DNA from: an uncultured Alphaproteobacteria bacterium
GTDB lineage: Bacteria; Pseudomonadota; Alphaproteobacteria; RF32; CAG-239
DNA: 64,000 nt
Assembly: GCA_934271715.1 (NCBI GenBank)
Contig: CAKQRZ010000005.1
Span: 54,563-118,562, forward strand
Direction: 5' to 3'
Position 1 is the stretch's first letter; every line of letters starts with the position of its first letter. The notes below the pieces were generated by a model that worked only from the letters and a program-made list of their open reading frames with translations, was not told where the DNA came from and did not search any database. This document shows, piece by piece, positions 24,883 to 34,781 of this stretch. The position numbers and the translations under genes are program-made.

Positions 24883-27225
24883 ATGAGTGACATATTTGAT
24901 TTAGACGACACAAACTGTGCGCCGCAGCTTTATGACAATATCAGCGCTCTGCGCCCCTCCGCCCCGTGGCTGAACGAGCTTAATCCGGAGCAGCGGCAGG
25001 CTGTGGAAACCACAGAGGGGCCTTTGCTGGTGCTTTCGGGCGCCGGAACCGGCAAAACCAAGGTTTTAACAACCCGCTTGGCCTATATTTTGACTATGCA
25101 GAAAGCTCAGCCGTGGAACTGTCTGGTTGTGACCTTTACCAACCGTGCCGCTAAAGAGATGAAAGAGCGCGTGCAAAACCTTATCGGCGACATGGCCAAC
25201 AGCGTCTGGCTCGGTACTTTTCACAGTATCTGCGTCAAAATTCTGCGCGTCCACGCCGAAGCGGTCGGTCTGCACTCCAACTTTACGATTTTAGGCGAAG
25301 ACGACCAAAAGCGCCTGATTAAGCAAATCTGCGAATCTTTAGGTATAGACGAGAAAAAATATCCGGCGCAGAGCCTGATGGAAAGAATCGCCCGCCTCAA
25401 AGACAAAGGCATAACCGTGGATAAGGCCGAGCAGGAATACCGCTCTAACACACTGCTGGAAGTCTACAAAAAGTATCAGGCCCGTTTGGTAGAGTTGAAC
25501 TGCGTGGATTTCGGCGATATTCTGCTGGACACGCTCACAATTTTGATGTCTGACGCCGATATTTTGCGCAAATATCAGGAAAAATTCAAATATATCATGG
25601 TGGACGAGTATCAAGACACCAACGTCACGCAATATCTGTTTTTGCGCCTGCTCTCGCAGAAATCCCGCAATTTGTGCTGTGTTGGCGATGACGACCAATC
25701 CATTTATTCTTGGCGCGGGGCGGAAATTGAAAATATTATGCGCTTTCAAAAAGATTTTGAAGACGCCAAAGTTATCCGTTTGGAGCGCAACTATCGCTCA
25801 ACGGCCAACATTTTAAACGCCGCTTCGGCTCTGATAGCCCATAACTCCACCCGTTTGGGCAAAACTCTGCGGGTGGCGGAAAACAGTCCGGCCAGCCGCA
25901 ACGCTAATGAAAAAATCAAAGTTTTGAGCATTTACAGCGGCGAAGAAGAAGCCAAGTGGATTGCCTCGGAAATTGAGCGCCTGCACCGCGGCGGTCATCC
26001 TTATTCTGATTTTGCGGTTTTGGTACGCACGGCTTTTCAGACCCGTGAATTTGAAGAAAAATTTATCAGCGAAGCCATACCGTATCAGGTTATCGGCGGG
26101 CCAAAGTTCTATGAACGCGCCGAAATCCGTGATTTATTGGCTTATTTCAGGGTTATACTGCAGCCGAGCGACGACTTGGCTTTTGAACGCATTATCAATA
26201 AGCCGGCGCGCGGTATCGGCGCCAAGACCATAGAAAAACTGCAAGACACCGCCCGCGATAATCATACTTCTATGTTTGCGGCAGTTAATATTCTACTGAA
26301 CAACGGAGGACTGAGCGGCAAAGCTAAAGCCAATTTAAGCGAGCTGATGGATAAATTTGCCGATTGGCAGCGCCTTGCCAATGCTGTTTCGCCTAACGAT
26401 TTAGCCGAACAGGTTTTGGAAGATTCCGGCTATTTGGAAATGCTGAAAAATGACTCTTCGGCCGACGCTCCGGGACGTATTGAAAACTTAAAAGAGCTGG
26501 TCGGCGTGATGAGCGACACCGAAAACTATCCGAATTTGGCGGAATTTTTGGAACACGTCAGCTTGGTAATGGATAACGACAACGCGGTAGACACCAACAA
26601 AGTTATGCTGATTACCCTGCACTCTGCCAAAGGCTTGGAGTTTAACATTGTCTTTTTGCCTGGATGGGAAGAGGGCTTGTTTCCGCACCAAAGAAGCTTG
26701 GAAGAAGGTGCCAACTCGCTGGAAGAGGAGCGCCGCCTCGCCTATGTGGCGATTACCCGCGCCAAGCAAAAGCTTTATATTACCACCACCTACTGCCGCC
26801 GTATTTACGGACAATGGCAGAACAATATGCCGTCCCGCTTTTTGAATGAGATTCCTACCGCGACGCTGGATATTATCAACCAAACCAGCAGCTGCTACAA
26901 CGGCGGCGGTTCGGGCTACAATTCTTACGGCAGCAACAGCGGATATAACGGCGGCGGATATAAAAAATACGGCAGCAAATATAACAATAAGCCCAAATTT
27001 TCCACCAAACCGAGCTATCAAGCTGACTATGACTACGAACCTGACGACTACGCCGATTATGATTCGTACCAAAGCAGCAAAGCTTCCAGCTTAATCGGGG
27101 TCAGAGTATATCATGAAAGTTTCGGCTACGGCAAAATAACCAATGTAGAGGGACAGACCTGCGAAGTGGATTTTGAAAAATTCGGCCGCCGCAAAATTAT
27201 GGGTACTTATTTAAGAAGAGCCTGA
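24883..27225 (+). CDS. uvrD: UvrD/PcrA-type DNA helicase
   Basis: 780 residues, superfamily 1A 3'-5' helicase of mismatch and nucleotide excision repair and replication-fork processing. Q motif LNPEQRQAV, Walker A GAGTGKT at 53-59, motif II DEYQDTN, motif III GDDDQSIYSWRGA, and motif VI VAITRAKQKL are all visible. After ~670 comes a Gly/Tyr/Ser/Asn-rich low-complexity linker, then a short C-terminal Tudor-like module (GVRVYHESFGYGKITNVEG) of the kind that binds RNA polymerase in PcrA/UvrD. UvrD and PcrA cannot be separated by eye. Confidence 0.95.
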   Translation: MSDIFDLDDTNCAPQLYDNISALRPSAPWLNELNPEQRQAVETTEGPLLVLSGAGTGKTKVLTTRLAYILTMQKAQPWNCLVVTFTNRAAKEMKERVQNLIGDMANSVWLGTFHSICVKILRVHAEAVGLHSNFTILGEDDQKRLIKQICESLGIDEKKYPAQSLMERIARLKDKGITVDKAEQEYRSNTLLEVYKKYQARLVELNCVDFGDILLDTLTILMSDADILRKYQEKFKYIMVDEYQDTNVTQYLFLRLLSQKSRNLCCVGDDDQSIYSWRGAEIENIMRFQKDFEDAKVIRLERNYRSTANILNAASALIAHNSTRLGKTLRVAENSPASRNANEKIKVLSIYSGEEEAKWIASEIERLHRGGHPYSDFAVLVRTAFQTREFEEKFISEAIPYQVIGGPKFYERAEIRDLLAYFRVILQPSDDLAFERIINKPARGIGAKTIEKLQDTARDNHTSMFAAVNILLNNGGLSGKAKANLSELMDKFADWQRLANAVSPNDLAEQVLEDSGYLEMLKNDSSADAPGRIENLKELVGVMSDTENYPNLAEFLEHVSLVMDNDNAVDTNKVMLITLHSAKGLEFNIVFLPGWEEGLFPHQRSLEEGANSLEEERRLAYVAITRAKQKLYITTTYCRRIYGQWQNNMPSRFLNEIPTATLDIINQTSSCYNGGGSGYNSYGSNSGYNGGGYKKYGSKYNNKPKFSTKPSYQADYDYEPDDYADYDSYQSSKASSLIGVRVYHESFGYGKITNVEGQTCEVDFEKFGRRKIMGTYLRRA

Positions 27226-27329
27226 GCTGACTGCATATAACTGCTTATAAGTACAAAAAAATCTTTGCTATTTATACATAAGGGTGTAAAATTCAGGCAG
27301 AATTATTAACCTCTCAGCGGAGAAATTTT

Positions 27330-30300
27330 ATGCGGACTAAATTTATAAAACTTGCAGCTATGGCCTTTATATGCACTGCAGCTGCGCGGGTATCGCAAGC
27401 CTATAACCTGTCGCCGATATCGTTTGAAAATTTATACCGCATAGCCGCTGACGGGGATTTGCAGGGGCTTAAAGACGTGCAGCGCCGCGGCTTAAACCTT
27501 GATTCGCCGAATATGGACGGCGATACGGCAGTATGCGTGGCTATAAAAAGACAAGACTATTTAGCCTATAAAACTCTTATCCGCGCCGGAGCCAAAAGCA
27601 ATCCGGACTGCGTAGAGCGTCTGCCGGAATATGCGCATAAAAATTTTTTAGCCAATTATAATCAAAAATATGCAGCGCCGAAAACACCGACTAACTGGGC
27701 AAAAAGCGGCACCGCTTTTGTGGTGGGCGGAGGTATCGCCGCCGGTATTGTGGCTTTGGCAAGCTCAGGCGGCGGGGGAGGAAGCAGCAAAAGCGGCAGC
27801 AGTCACGCCGATGATGCGTCCAACACCGCAAACTGCGACTTAAATCCTTGCGCCGAGGGCTGCTATGAAAATATTACCTGCGCTGCCGGCTACCAATGCA
27901 CGCAATATGAATCTAAATGCAATTTAGGCTGCACTAAATGCGAGCAAAAGCCGGAATGCGTCAACGTTCCGGAATGCACTAAGGGCTGCTATACCAATTT
28001 AACCTGCCAGTCCGGCTATAAATGCTCTAAATATAACAAATGCAACGGCTGCGAAAAATGCGAAAAAGCTCCTGAGGAAACGCCGGACAGCTCTAATTCC
28101 CGCTATTGCAAAGATTTTAACAGCGCTAAAAACTACTGCAACGCCTGCAATGACGGCTATACCGCAGTTAACGGCGTATGCAGGCTGAATGCTCCGGAAC
28201 ATTGCGCCGACTATAGTTTTGCCAGCGAAAAATGCTCGGCCTGCGAAGCCGGATATAAGCTAGAGTCCGACAAGCGCACCTGCACGGTTGATAACGGCGA
28301 CAGCGGAGATTCCGGCAGTTCCACCGCCTGCACCGCGGCAAACTATCCGCTGACCGTAAAACCGGATGCTGATAAGGCAAACTATAAATCATGCAGCAGC
28401 AACGGCACCACCCGCTATAAAATAACCTCCTGCAAAAGCGGCTACAGCCTGTCAGCCGATAAAAAATCCTGCGTGCAGAACGGCGGCAGCGGCGGCGATG
28501 ATACAGGCACTTGTGATGAAACTATATATCCGTTTACCGAATGCCCGGAAGGAGCTGTCTGCGGCTCTTGCCATATTGGCTTAGGCTATGATTATCGCTA
28601 CAACCTAAGCTATTGCAAGGTCGGCTATACTTTATCCGAAGACGGCAACAGCTGCCTTTCGCAATGCGACCGAACCAGCTTTAATTTAAGCGCATGTCCG
28701 GACGGGGCTGTTTGCTCCATCTGCGAAGATGCCTCCGGAACATATTATAAATTTGACAGATGCCGTGAAAACCTCACCGAAGACGCAAACGGAAATTGCA
28801 CCGTTGCTTCTATTGAAGCCACTGATAATGATGTTGCAAACGACAAAGAATTGGCTGTAACTCCTGATAATGTTGCTGTTAATGATAGTTATATCATTGG
28901 ATTTTCCAATGCTCCTGACCATTTAAACTCTAATTTATACAATGCCAAAACTGAAGATGCTTCAATTTCTATTACTATTACAGAAAGTACCGATTTGCAG
29001 TCTTTGAAAAATAAAGACATTTTCGGCTTAGCGACCAATGGTTCAGATTCCGGAAACGTCATAAATTCTTATGACAAACATACCGGCACTATTACCATTG
29101 ATAATTATTACGCCAACTATAATACATACGGTATGAGAGTTGCCAACGGCATAGCCTATAACACCTATAATGGCTACGGAAAAATCAATTTAACATCAAA
29201 TGGAATATATTTCTTAGATGATACTGATATTGAGTATAATAATGGAATTATTGCCGGAATGTACGGAAGCACCTCTAAAAGCACGCTTTATAATGCATTT
29301 AGCGGAATTGGAGAAATTACAGTCAGTACCAAAGCCGGTAAAGCTTACGGCATGCTTGGCAGCACCTTGATAAATGCTTATTCCGGAAGTATCGGCAATA
29401 TTACCGTGTCAAGCGAAAAAGGCTACATAGCCGGTATGATGAATAAATCATCAACAACAGGCTTTATAGCTAACGCCTACTCTACAACCACAGACGGTAG
29501 CGGAATTTCTCATGGTACCATTACTATCAATAATCCAAACAATATTACAGCATACGGCATATATAACAGCAATGCATTGTCATCTACAATTTACAATGCT
29601 TACGGACATAATGCTGTCGGTAAAATTATCATCAATGGTTCCGGTATCGGCATTACCAGTACTGGAATAGTTTATAATGGAGCTAACACAGGCTATGGCT
29701 ATATAGAAATCAATTCAACTTCTACCGACCCTATCGGACAAATTATTGGAATACAATACTACGATCCGCTGAATCCAAGCTACAACGGACACAGCAACGG
29801 AACCGGAGAAATTAAAATAACCGTAGCCGGTCAATCGCAAGATTCCAGTACCGGAAATATTTATTACCACACGGTTTACGGACTTGACGGTTCTATAAAC
29901 AACGGTTCGCTGAACGGAGGGAAAGGAATCATATCTATCACAGATACCGGAAATAACAATGTTACCGGCATTTACGGCGGCGGCAATTTTGCAAATTCTT
30001 CTGTTACCATAAACAGCAACGGCGATACGTCTAAAACCGTTATCGGCATGTCTAATGTGCGGCTAAAATCTGAAACTCAGAATGAAGATTATGCTACTCC
30101 CGAAGCAACGGACGAGGCAAACCAAAACTATGGAACTATTGATGTTACTACCACAAACGGAGCGGCTACTTACGGCATATACGCAAAAAATACAAATGTT
30201 TTAAATGATAAAAACGGCAAAATTACCATAAACAGCGCAGGCGTGGCTGCACATGGTATCTACAGCAATAAATCTATTTATAACAATGGTTCAATTACAG

Positions 30301-33143
30301 TACGTCAAGGCTCATTCAGCGGCAATTATAAACAATCCGGTATTTATTTAGAAAACAACACAAATACAGCCGTAAATGAAACTGTTTATAACACCGGTAA
30401 TATGACTTTGAACGTATACAGCCCTATAAACAAAGACCTTAACTCGCCGATTCCAGCTCAAGGATATGGCATATATTCAGACGGGCATGTTCAAAATTCC
30501 GGATATATCTACATTTACGGAGGAGAATATTATTCGTCTCTATATGGAATTTATTCAACTCTACCATATCAAAATGAAAATACTGGAAGAATTGCTCTTA
30601 AAGGCGGTATCGACAATACCGGATTAGTTAATGTCAACAATGGTATCGGCGGCTATATTGATTTAGCTCCTACCGGACCAAGCTGGTCGAGCGGACAACA
30701 CTCACATGCTTCTGGTATTACAGCGTTTCGCCCAAATGGCTATGAAGATACCATAACCTTAGTTAACGGCTCCGTCTCATCTCCGGCGACTTCTGTTTCT
30801 GACTCTCAGCACGGCTATATCAAAATTACTGGTTCAGGCGAAAACCGAGAGATGGCAATTGAAGACCTGGCTAATGGCAGTCCTAGTCTAGCCGGAATAA
30901 TGGGAATTGAAAATTCAGATATTTATAACTATGGTACAATTATCTTATCCGGCAGTAGTATCGCCGGAATTGAAAATAAATATTCCGGCAAAATCTATAA
31001 TTACGGCTACATAGATATCAATGTCAGCAGCTATAACGCCGCCGGTATCTATTCCGGTTCAGATGTTGAAGTTTATAACGAAAACGCGATAACTCTGACC
31101 ACTTCATCTAACACCTCGGCTAACAGGCGCTGGTATGGCATGTACGGCGGATTGATTACTAATAACGGCACAGTTACCTTAAACATCCATGACGGTTCAT
31201 ACGCAACAGGAATGAGCGCAGGATTAAACAATGGAGACATAGTTTTAAACGTCACATCTAATACTCAAACCTATGGCATACGCGGTTCTGCGGTAAATAG
31301 TGGAAACATTCAAATCAATGCCAGCGGTTATTTTGCTTATGGCATGAGTGTTACAAAATCAACATCAGATACTTCTGATATTTCTGCAATCAATAATAAA
31401 AACGGCTCTATAGAAATAAACAATATTGCAACCGGCGCCGGTATTGAGGCAAATAACGGAGCTAAAGCCATAAATAAAGGCAATATAGCTATAAGCGATT
31501 CTTTCGCAAACTCTACTGACGGCATAAAAGGCCTTTGGGTTCGCTCCGACAGCACCGCCGTCAATGAGGGAAGTATTTTATTGAGCAATATAAACGGCGA
31601 AGATAATGTTTACGGCATTTATTCTGATAATTCCAATGTTGTTAACTCCGGCAGCATTACCCTTTCCAATGTGGATGAAAGCAGCTCTTACGGTATTTAT
31701 GCCGTAAACGGCTCCAAGGTTTATAACAGCGGGACGATAACCATTAACGGCGAGTCCTATAGCAAAAACGAGGCGGACGGCAAATTCATTTATATAGACG
31801 ACTCTTCATCCATGGTAAATGACGGAGAAATTACCGTAAACACGGCGTTTGATGTTTCATCGCTGGGCAACGGCAAGTTTATTTTGGGCAAAAACGGCAA
31901 AATCACCGCCGAAGAAATTAAAGGCAACATCACAGCGGACGCCGATATAACCTCCGGAGGCTTTGACAAGACTTATTATAATAAGGACGCCTTCTCCGGC
32001 AAAACAGATGAAATTAAGCTGGCTTCCGGCTCCGCCTTGTTTGATGCGGTTATTAAAGGCTGCGACATTGTCATGACTATGAAAGACTTTGACGAGGTTG
32101 TACAAGATAAATCCGTTGCTGATTATATGCAGCAAAATTATGAAGCTCAGCGCAATGCTAAGTTTTTTGACGTGTTAAAGCTCTATTCTTCGGCGCAGTC
32201 GCTTAACCGCTCGCTCAATCAGCAGCTCGGTTTCAGTCTGCTGCCAAACTTTGCCCAAGAAAATATGAATGTGTTCCGCAGCCTGTCTAATTTGGTAACC
32301 GACACGATGTTTTCACAAGATTTGACTAATGAGCGCATGATGGTCGGCTATGACTATCTGGGCCAAGACCGCTCTACAAAAGGACGTGTGACCGGCTATG
32401 AAAACACCGCCAACAGCTCATACTTTTTGGCGGACACCAAGCTAAACAACCGCCAGCGCTTTGGCTTGGGCGTGGCTCTTACTCGGTTTAGTTCGGACTA
32501 TGACGATGATTCCAGCCGCAAAGCTACATTTGCTCAGGCTTTGGGTTCTTATATGCACGATTTTGGCAACCGCTGGAAATACGCGGGCTTGCTGCGTGCC
32601 GGATATGCCGACGGCGACTATAAACGCCAAAGCGGCGGCACCCGTATCGGCGGAGACACCAGCGATATTTTATACGGCTTTAACAATGAACTGCGCTACA
32701 GCTATGACCTTGGCTTGGCAGTATTAGAGCCGCAGTTTGAACTTAACGCCTCCGGCTATTATCAGCGCAAAATCAAAGAAGATGACGCCAAAACCAATGC
32801 CCTGCAGATTAAAGGCACTAACAACCTGTCGCTGGAGAGCGGCGCCGGATTATACCTCAGCAAAGAAGCTGTTTACGGCGAAAACGGGCGCTTAAAAGGA
32901 CGCTTGGGCGGAAGCTATTACCGCGAATTGTCGCAGCCGTATCACACCATGCGCGCCCGCGTTAATGACACCGAGGGTTATTATCTGGTTGAAAGTTCAG
33001 ATATTTTTGACCGTAACCGCACTATTTTGCGGGCAGATGTCGCATTCAGCTACAAGGCTTGGGAGTTCTATCTCCGCGGCAGCCGGTTTATGGAAGACAA
33101 GCACACTACTGTAATCAACGCCGGTATAAAATATAACTTTTAG
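27330..33143 (+). CDS. Giant autotransporter with ankyrin-like and Cys-rich N-terminus
   Basis: 1937 residues. A signal peptide (~1-24) is followed by an ankyrin-like repeat pair (~35-100, MDGDTAVCVAIKRQDY) and a hydrophobic Gly/Ala stretch (~128-150) running into poly-Gly. A Cys-rich region of EGF-like or thrombospondin-like units follows (~165-490, for example CSACEAGYKLESDKRTC). A long passenger of repeated YGIY / N-G-x-I-T-I strands (~510-1640) looks like a right-handed beta-helix. The chain ends with a ~280-residue autotransporter beta-barrel whose last residue is Phe (IKYNF), the outer-membrane insertion signal. CGGAG precedes the ATG. Likely role: a surface-exposed adhesin or interaction protein. 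It has no same-strand operon partner. Confidence 0.9.
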   Translation: MRTKFIKLAAMAFICTAAARVSQAYNLSPISFENLYRIAADGDLQGLKDVQRRGLNLDSPNMDGDTAVCVAIKRQDYLAYKTLIRAGAKSNPDCVERLPEYAHKNFLANYNQKYAAPKTPTNWAKSGTAFVVGGGIAAGIVALASSGGGGGSSKSGSSHADDASNTANCDLNPCAEGCYENITCAAGYQCTQYESKCNLGCTKCEQKPECVNVPECTKGCYTNLTCQSGYKCSKYNKCNGCEKCEKAPEETPDSSNSRYCKDFNSAKNYCNACNDGYTAVNGVCRLNAPEHCADYSFASEKCSACEAGYKLESDKRTCTVDNGDSGDSGSSTACTAANYPLTVKPDADKANYKSCSSNGTTRYKITSCKSGYSLSADKKSCVQNGGSGGDDTGTCDETIYPFTECPEGAVCGSCHIGLGYDYRYNLSYCKVGYTLSEDGNSCLSQCDRTSFNLSACPDGAVCSICEDASGTYYKFDRCRENLTEDANGNCTVASIEATDNDVANDKELAVTPDNVAVNDSYIIGFSNAPDHLNSNLYNAKTEDASISITITESTDLQSLKNKDIFGLATNGSDSGNVINSYDKHTGTITIDNYYANYNTYGMRVANGIAYNTYNGYGKINLTSNGIYFLDDTDIEYNNGIIAGMYGSTSKSTLYNAFSGIGEITVSTKAGKAYGMLGSTLINAYSGSIGNITVSSEKGYIAGMMNKSSTTGFIANAYSTTTDGSGISHGTITINNPNNITAYGIYNSNALSSTIYNAYGHNAVGKIIINGSGIGITSTGIVYNGANTGYGYIEINSTSTDPIGQIIGIQYYDPLNPSYNGHSNGTGEIKITVAGQSQDSSTGNIYYHTVYGLDGSINNGSLNGGKGIISITDTGNNNVTGIYGGGNFANSSVTINSNGDTSKTVIGMSNVRLKSETQNEDYATPEATDEANQNYGTIDVTTTNGAATYGIYAKNTNVLNDKNGKITINSAGVAAHGIYSNKSIYNNGSITVRQGSFSGNYKQSGIYLENNTNTAVNETVYNTGNMTLNVYSPINKDLNSPIPAQGYGIYSDGHVQNSGYIYIYGGEYYSSLYGIYSTLPYQNENTGRIALKGGIDNTGLVNVNNGIGGYIDLAPTGPSWSSGQHSHASGITAFRPNGYEDTITLVNGSVSSPATSVSDSQHGYIKITGSGENREMAIEDLANGSPSLAGIMGIENSDIYNYGTIILSGSSIAGIENKYSGKIYNYGYIDINVSSYNAAGIYSGSDVEVYNENAITLTTSSNTSANRRWYGMYGGLITNNGTVTLNIHDGSYATGMSAGLNNGDIVLNVTSNTQTYGIRGSAVNSGNIQINASGYFAYGMSVTKSTSDTSDISAINNKNGSIEINNIATGAGIEANNGAKAINKGNIAISDSFANSTDGIKGLWVRSDSTAVNEGSILLSNINGEDNVYGIYSDNSNVVNSGSITLSNVDESSSYGIYAVNGSKVYNSGTITINGESYSKNEADGKFIYIDDSSSMVNDGEITVNTAFDVSSLGNGKFILGKNGKITAEEIKGNITADADITSGGFDKTYYNKDAFSGKTDEIKLASGSALFDAVIKGCDIVMTMKDFDEVVQDKSVADYMQQNYEAQRNAKFFDVLKLYSSAQSLNRSLNQQLGFSLLPNFAQENMNVFRSLSNLVTDTMFSQDLTNERMMVGYDYLGQDRSTKGRVTGYENTANSSYFLADTKLNNRQRFGLGVALTRFSSDYDDDSSRKATFAQALGSYMHDFGNRWKYAGLLRAGYADGDYKRQSGGTRIGGDTSDILYGFNNELRYSYDLGLAVLEPQFELNASGYYQRKIKEDDAKTNALQIKGTNNLSLESGAGLYLSKEAVYGENGRLKGRLGGSYYRELSQPYHTMRARVNDTEGYYLVESSDIFDRNRTILRADVAFSYKAWEFYLRGSRFMEDKHTTVINAGIKYNF

Positions 33144-33183
33144 GCAGCGGCTAAAAAAATTCCTAAAATGCTGAAAAAAGTTA

Positions 33184-33212
33184 TTGACAAGCCAAAAACG
33201 GTAGTGTATAAG
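33184..33212 (+). promoter_or_regulatory. Promoter of tRNA-Thr
   Basis: TTGACA (33184-33189), a 17-nt spacer and TATAAG (33207-33212), 16 nt before the mature tRNA 5' end. This is close to the sigma-70 consensus. Confidence 0.8.
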
Positions 33213-33228
33213 TCTTTTCAGTTGTGTT

Positions 33229-33304
33229 GCCGACATAGCTCAGTTGGTAGAGCTACTGATTTGTAATCAGTGGGTCGGGAGTTCAAGTCTCTCTGTCGGC
33301 ACCA
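33229..33304 (+). tRNA. tRNA-Thr (TGT)
   Basis: 76 nt including an encoded CCA. The acceptor stem GCCGACA/TGTCGGC is paired. The D-arm has GCTC...GAGC, the anticodon stem is ACTGA/TCAGT, and the 7-nt loop TTTGTAA places anticodon TGT at 33262-33264, reading ACA. The T-arm carries GTTCAAGTC. It is directly followed by a terminator and then pilin 3. Confidence 0.97.
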
Positions 33305-33317
33305 TTAAAAATCAAAG

Positions 33318-33347
33318 GGTTATGAATTTTCATAGCTCTTATTTTTT
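33318..33347 (+). terminator. Terminator after tRNA-Thr
   Basis: GGTTATGAA (33318-33326) pairs with TTCATAGCT (33329-33337) with two G-U pairs and a very short loop, followed by TTATTTTTT. Positions 33348-33490 then hold only AT-rich sequence before the pilin-3 start. Confidence 0.6.
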
Positions 33348-33502
33348 AGTAAAAAGCATTTTTACCCCTGATTTTGAAACTGTTATTCGTAAAAATAAAT
33401 GCTTTTGGCAAAAATTATCATCCCCTAAAAATATCTTTACTTTCGGATTATCTTTGGTTAAAATAAATGGAGTAATTAACCTAAAATATAGAGGAAAGAA
33501 AG

Positions 33503-34778
33503 ATGAAAAATAAGCTAAGCAAAGGTCTCTCTCTCTCTCTCTGCAAATCCTGAACATCTGATTAAAGGCACATTTTCTGCCGTTCAGCACGTTTTTGCAG
33601 GGTTTGGCAGAAAAAATGACATATTCGGTAATAACGAATTAAGAACAAAACTGACAGGCTCGCCTCTTGCTCTGCCGTCACTGCGAGCAAAGCGAAGCAA
33701 TCTATTAACCAACACTAAGTCTGCGCCTCTAGTACCTGTCATTCTAGGCCTTGTGCCTAGAATCTTGTGGCAACGAGTCTCTAACCTAGTCAACAAATTA
33801 GCCTTATTATTGCATAAGTACTGGTTCACACAAGATTCTTGGGATAAACCCAAGAATGACGGGTGCTTGGGACGCGGGTTCTCTCTGATGGCAAGAGAAC
33901 AGAGAAGCGTTGCCGTTGGCAACAAGGTTATGGATACCCGTCTGCCACAGCCTGTGGGGTGTGGCGACAAGTATGACGTTTCGGGTTGGTGCTTGAAACG
34001 CTTGTTAAGTGTCTTTTGCACGTCCTTTAAATACCCCTCACCCGCAGGCAAGCCTGCAACCTCTCCCGCACGGGGCGAGGGATTACACCGCCCTTGGTGC
34101 CACAAGATCCTAGGTACAGACTGTGCGTCACGGCGTAGTATGACTGGTGGCAGAGGCGCAAATTCCTTTGGCCGTTCCATGATAGAAATGCTGGGGGTAT
34201 TGGCGATAATTGGAGTACTTAGCGTGGGCGGAATTGCCGGTTATTCCAAAGCTATGGAAAAGTGGAAAATCAACAAAATGCAGGAAGAATACAGTTATCT
34301 CCTGCATGGCATGCTGGAGCATTTGGATAATCTGAAATATCTTAATCCGACTTCAGAAACGGTCGGCGTGGTTGATGTTTTGCAAGCTTCAGGAATAATT
34401 CCGCCGACTTGGGAAAAATTTGATGATTTCCGCATTTGGGATGACAACGGCAATCTGCTTGCTCTTTTTTCACGCAACAATGAACTGGGCTTTAGTGTGA
34501 ATATCGGAGGATATCACAAAAATGACGACGGAAAAAATATCTCTGAGGGATTTAACAAACAAACCTGCCTGACTCTGTTTAAAGATTTGTTTTATCCTTT
34601 ACATTCTGAAGCCCTAAGAGTTTGGCTGCACCATAATCCGACAACCGAGATTTTTGCCGGAGATAAATATTGCTCGGCTGACGTTCAATGCCTGCGCGAC
34701 GCCACGTTGGCAAAAATGAAAGCTGCATGCGACGTTTGCAACGGACAGACAAACTGCGATATTTCTATTGGATTTTAG
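33503..34778 (+). CDS. Phase-variable type IV prepilin-like protein (pilin 3), OFF at (CT)8
   Basis: The start region is excellent: AGAGGAAAGAAAG then ATG at 33503. Codons 1-8 (MKNKLSKG) run into (CT)8 at 33527-33542. As written, the frame then hits TGA at 33551. With nine (or six) CT units the same ATG reads on without a stop for about 220 codons through palindromic repeats and into the pilin at ~34170: G|RSMIEMLGVLAII, the anchor helix, and a domain with six Cys ending in IGF. The GTG at 33753 is the first start downstream in the pilin's frame but has no ribosome site. A near-copy of this start with (CT)7 is at 54864. The leader before the Gly is unusually long for a prepilin. Confidence 0.75.
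33735..34170 (+). repeat. Palindromic repeat block in pilin-3 leader
   Basis: Several nested palindromes: ATTCTAGGC (33741-33749)/GCCTAGAAT (33755-33763); ATTCTTGGG (33835-33843)/CCCAAGAAT (33849-33857); and the CCCCTCACCC unit from ~34034 with hairpin GCAGGC/GCCTGC. A CCTAG-type palindrome with GTACAGACTGTGCGTCACGG as its middle follows at about 34110-34140. The same modules in varying order precede pilins 2, 5, 6 and 7. Confidence 0.7.
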
Positions 34779-34781
34779 ACC

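Noticed and set aside
26488..27072. 194-codon antisense ORF in the helicase gene
   Set aside because: Antisense of the Gly/Tyr-rich linker of the helicase, whose motifs are complete.
29000..31900. Repeated motifs that could suggest a CRISPR array or tandem repeat
   Set aside because: The repetition is at the protein level (beta-helix turns of the autotransporter), imperfect and in frame. No CRISPR-type direct repeats with equal spacers are present anywhere in the window.
33584..34180. 198-codon antisense ORF opposite the pilin-3 leader
   Set aside because: It lies in palindromic repeats, where both strands tend to be open, and it has no ribosome site. The plus strand carries the ribosome site, start and pilin domain.
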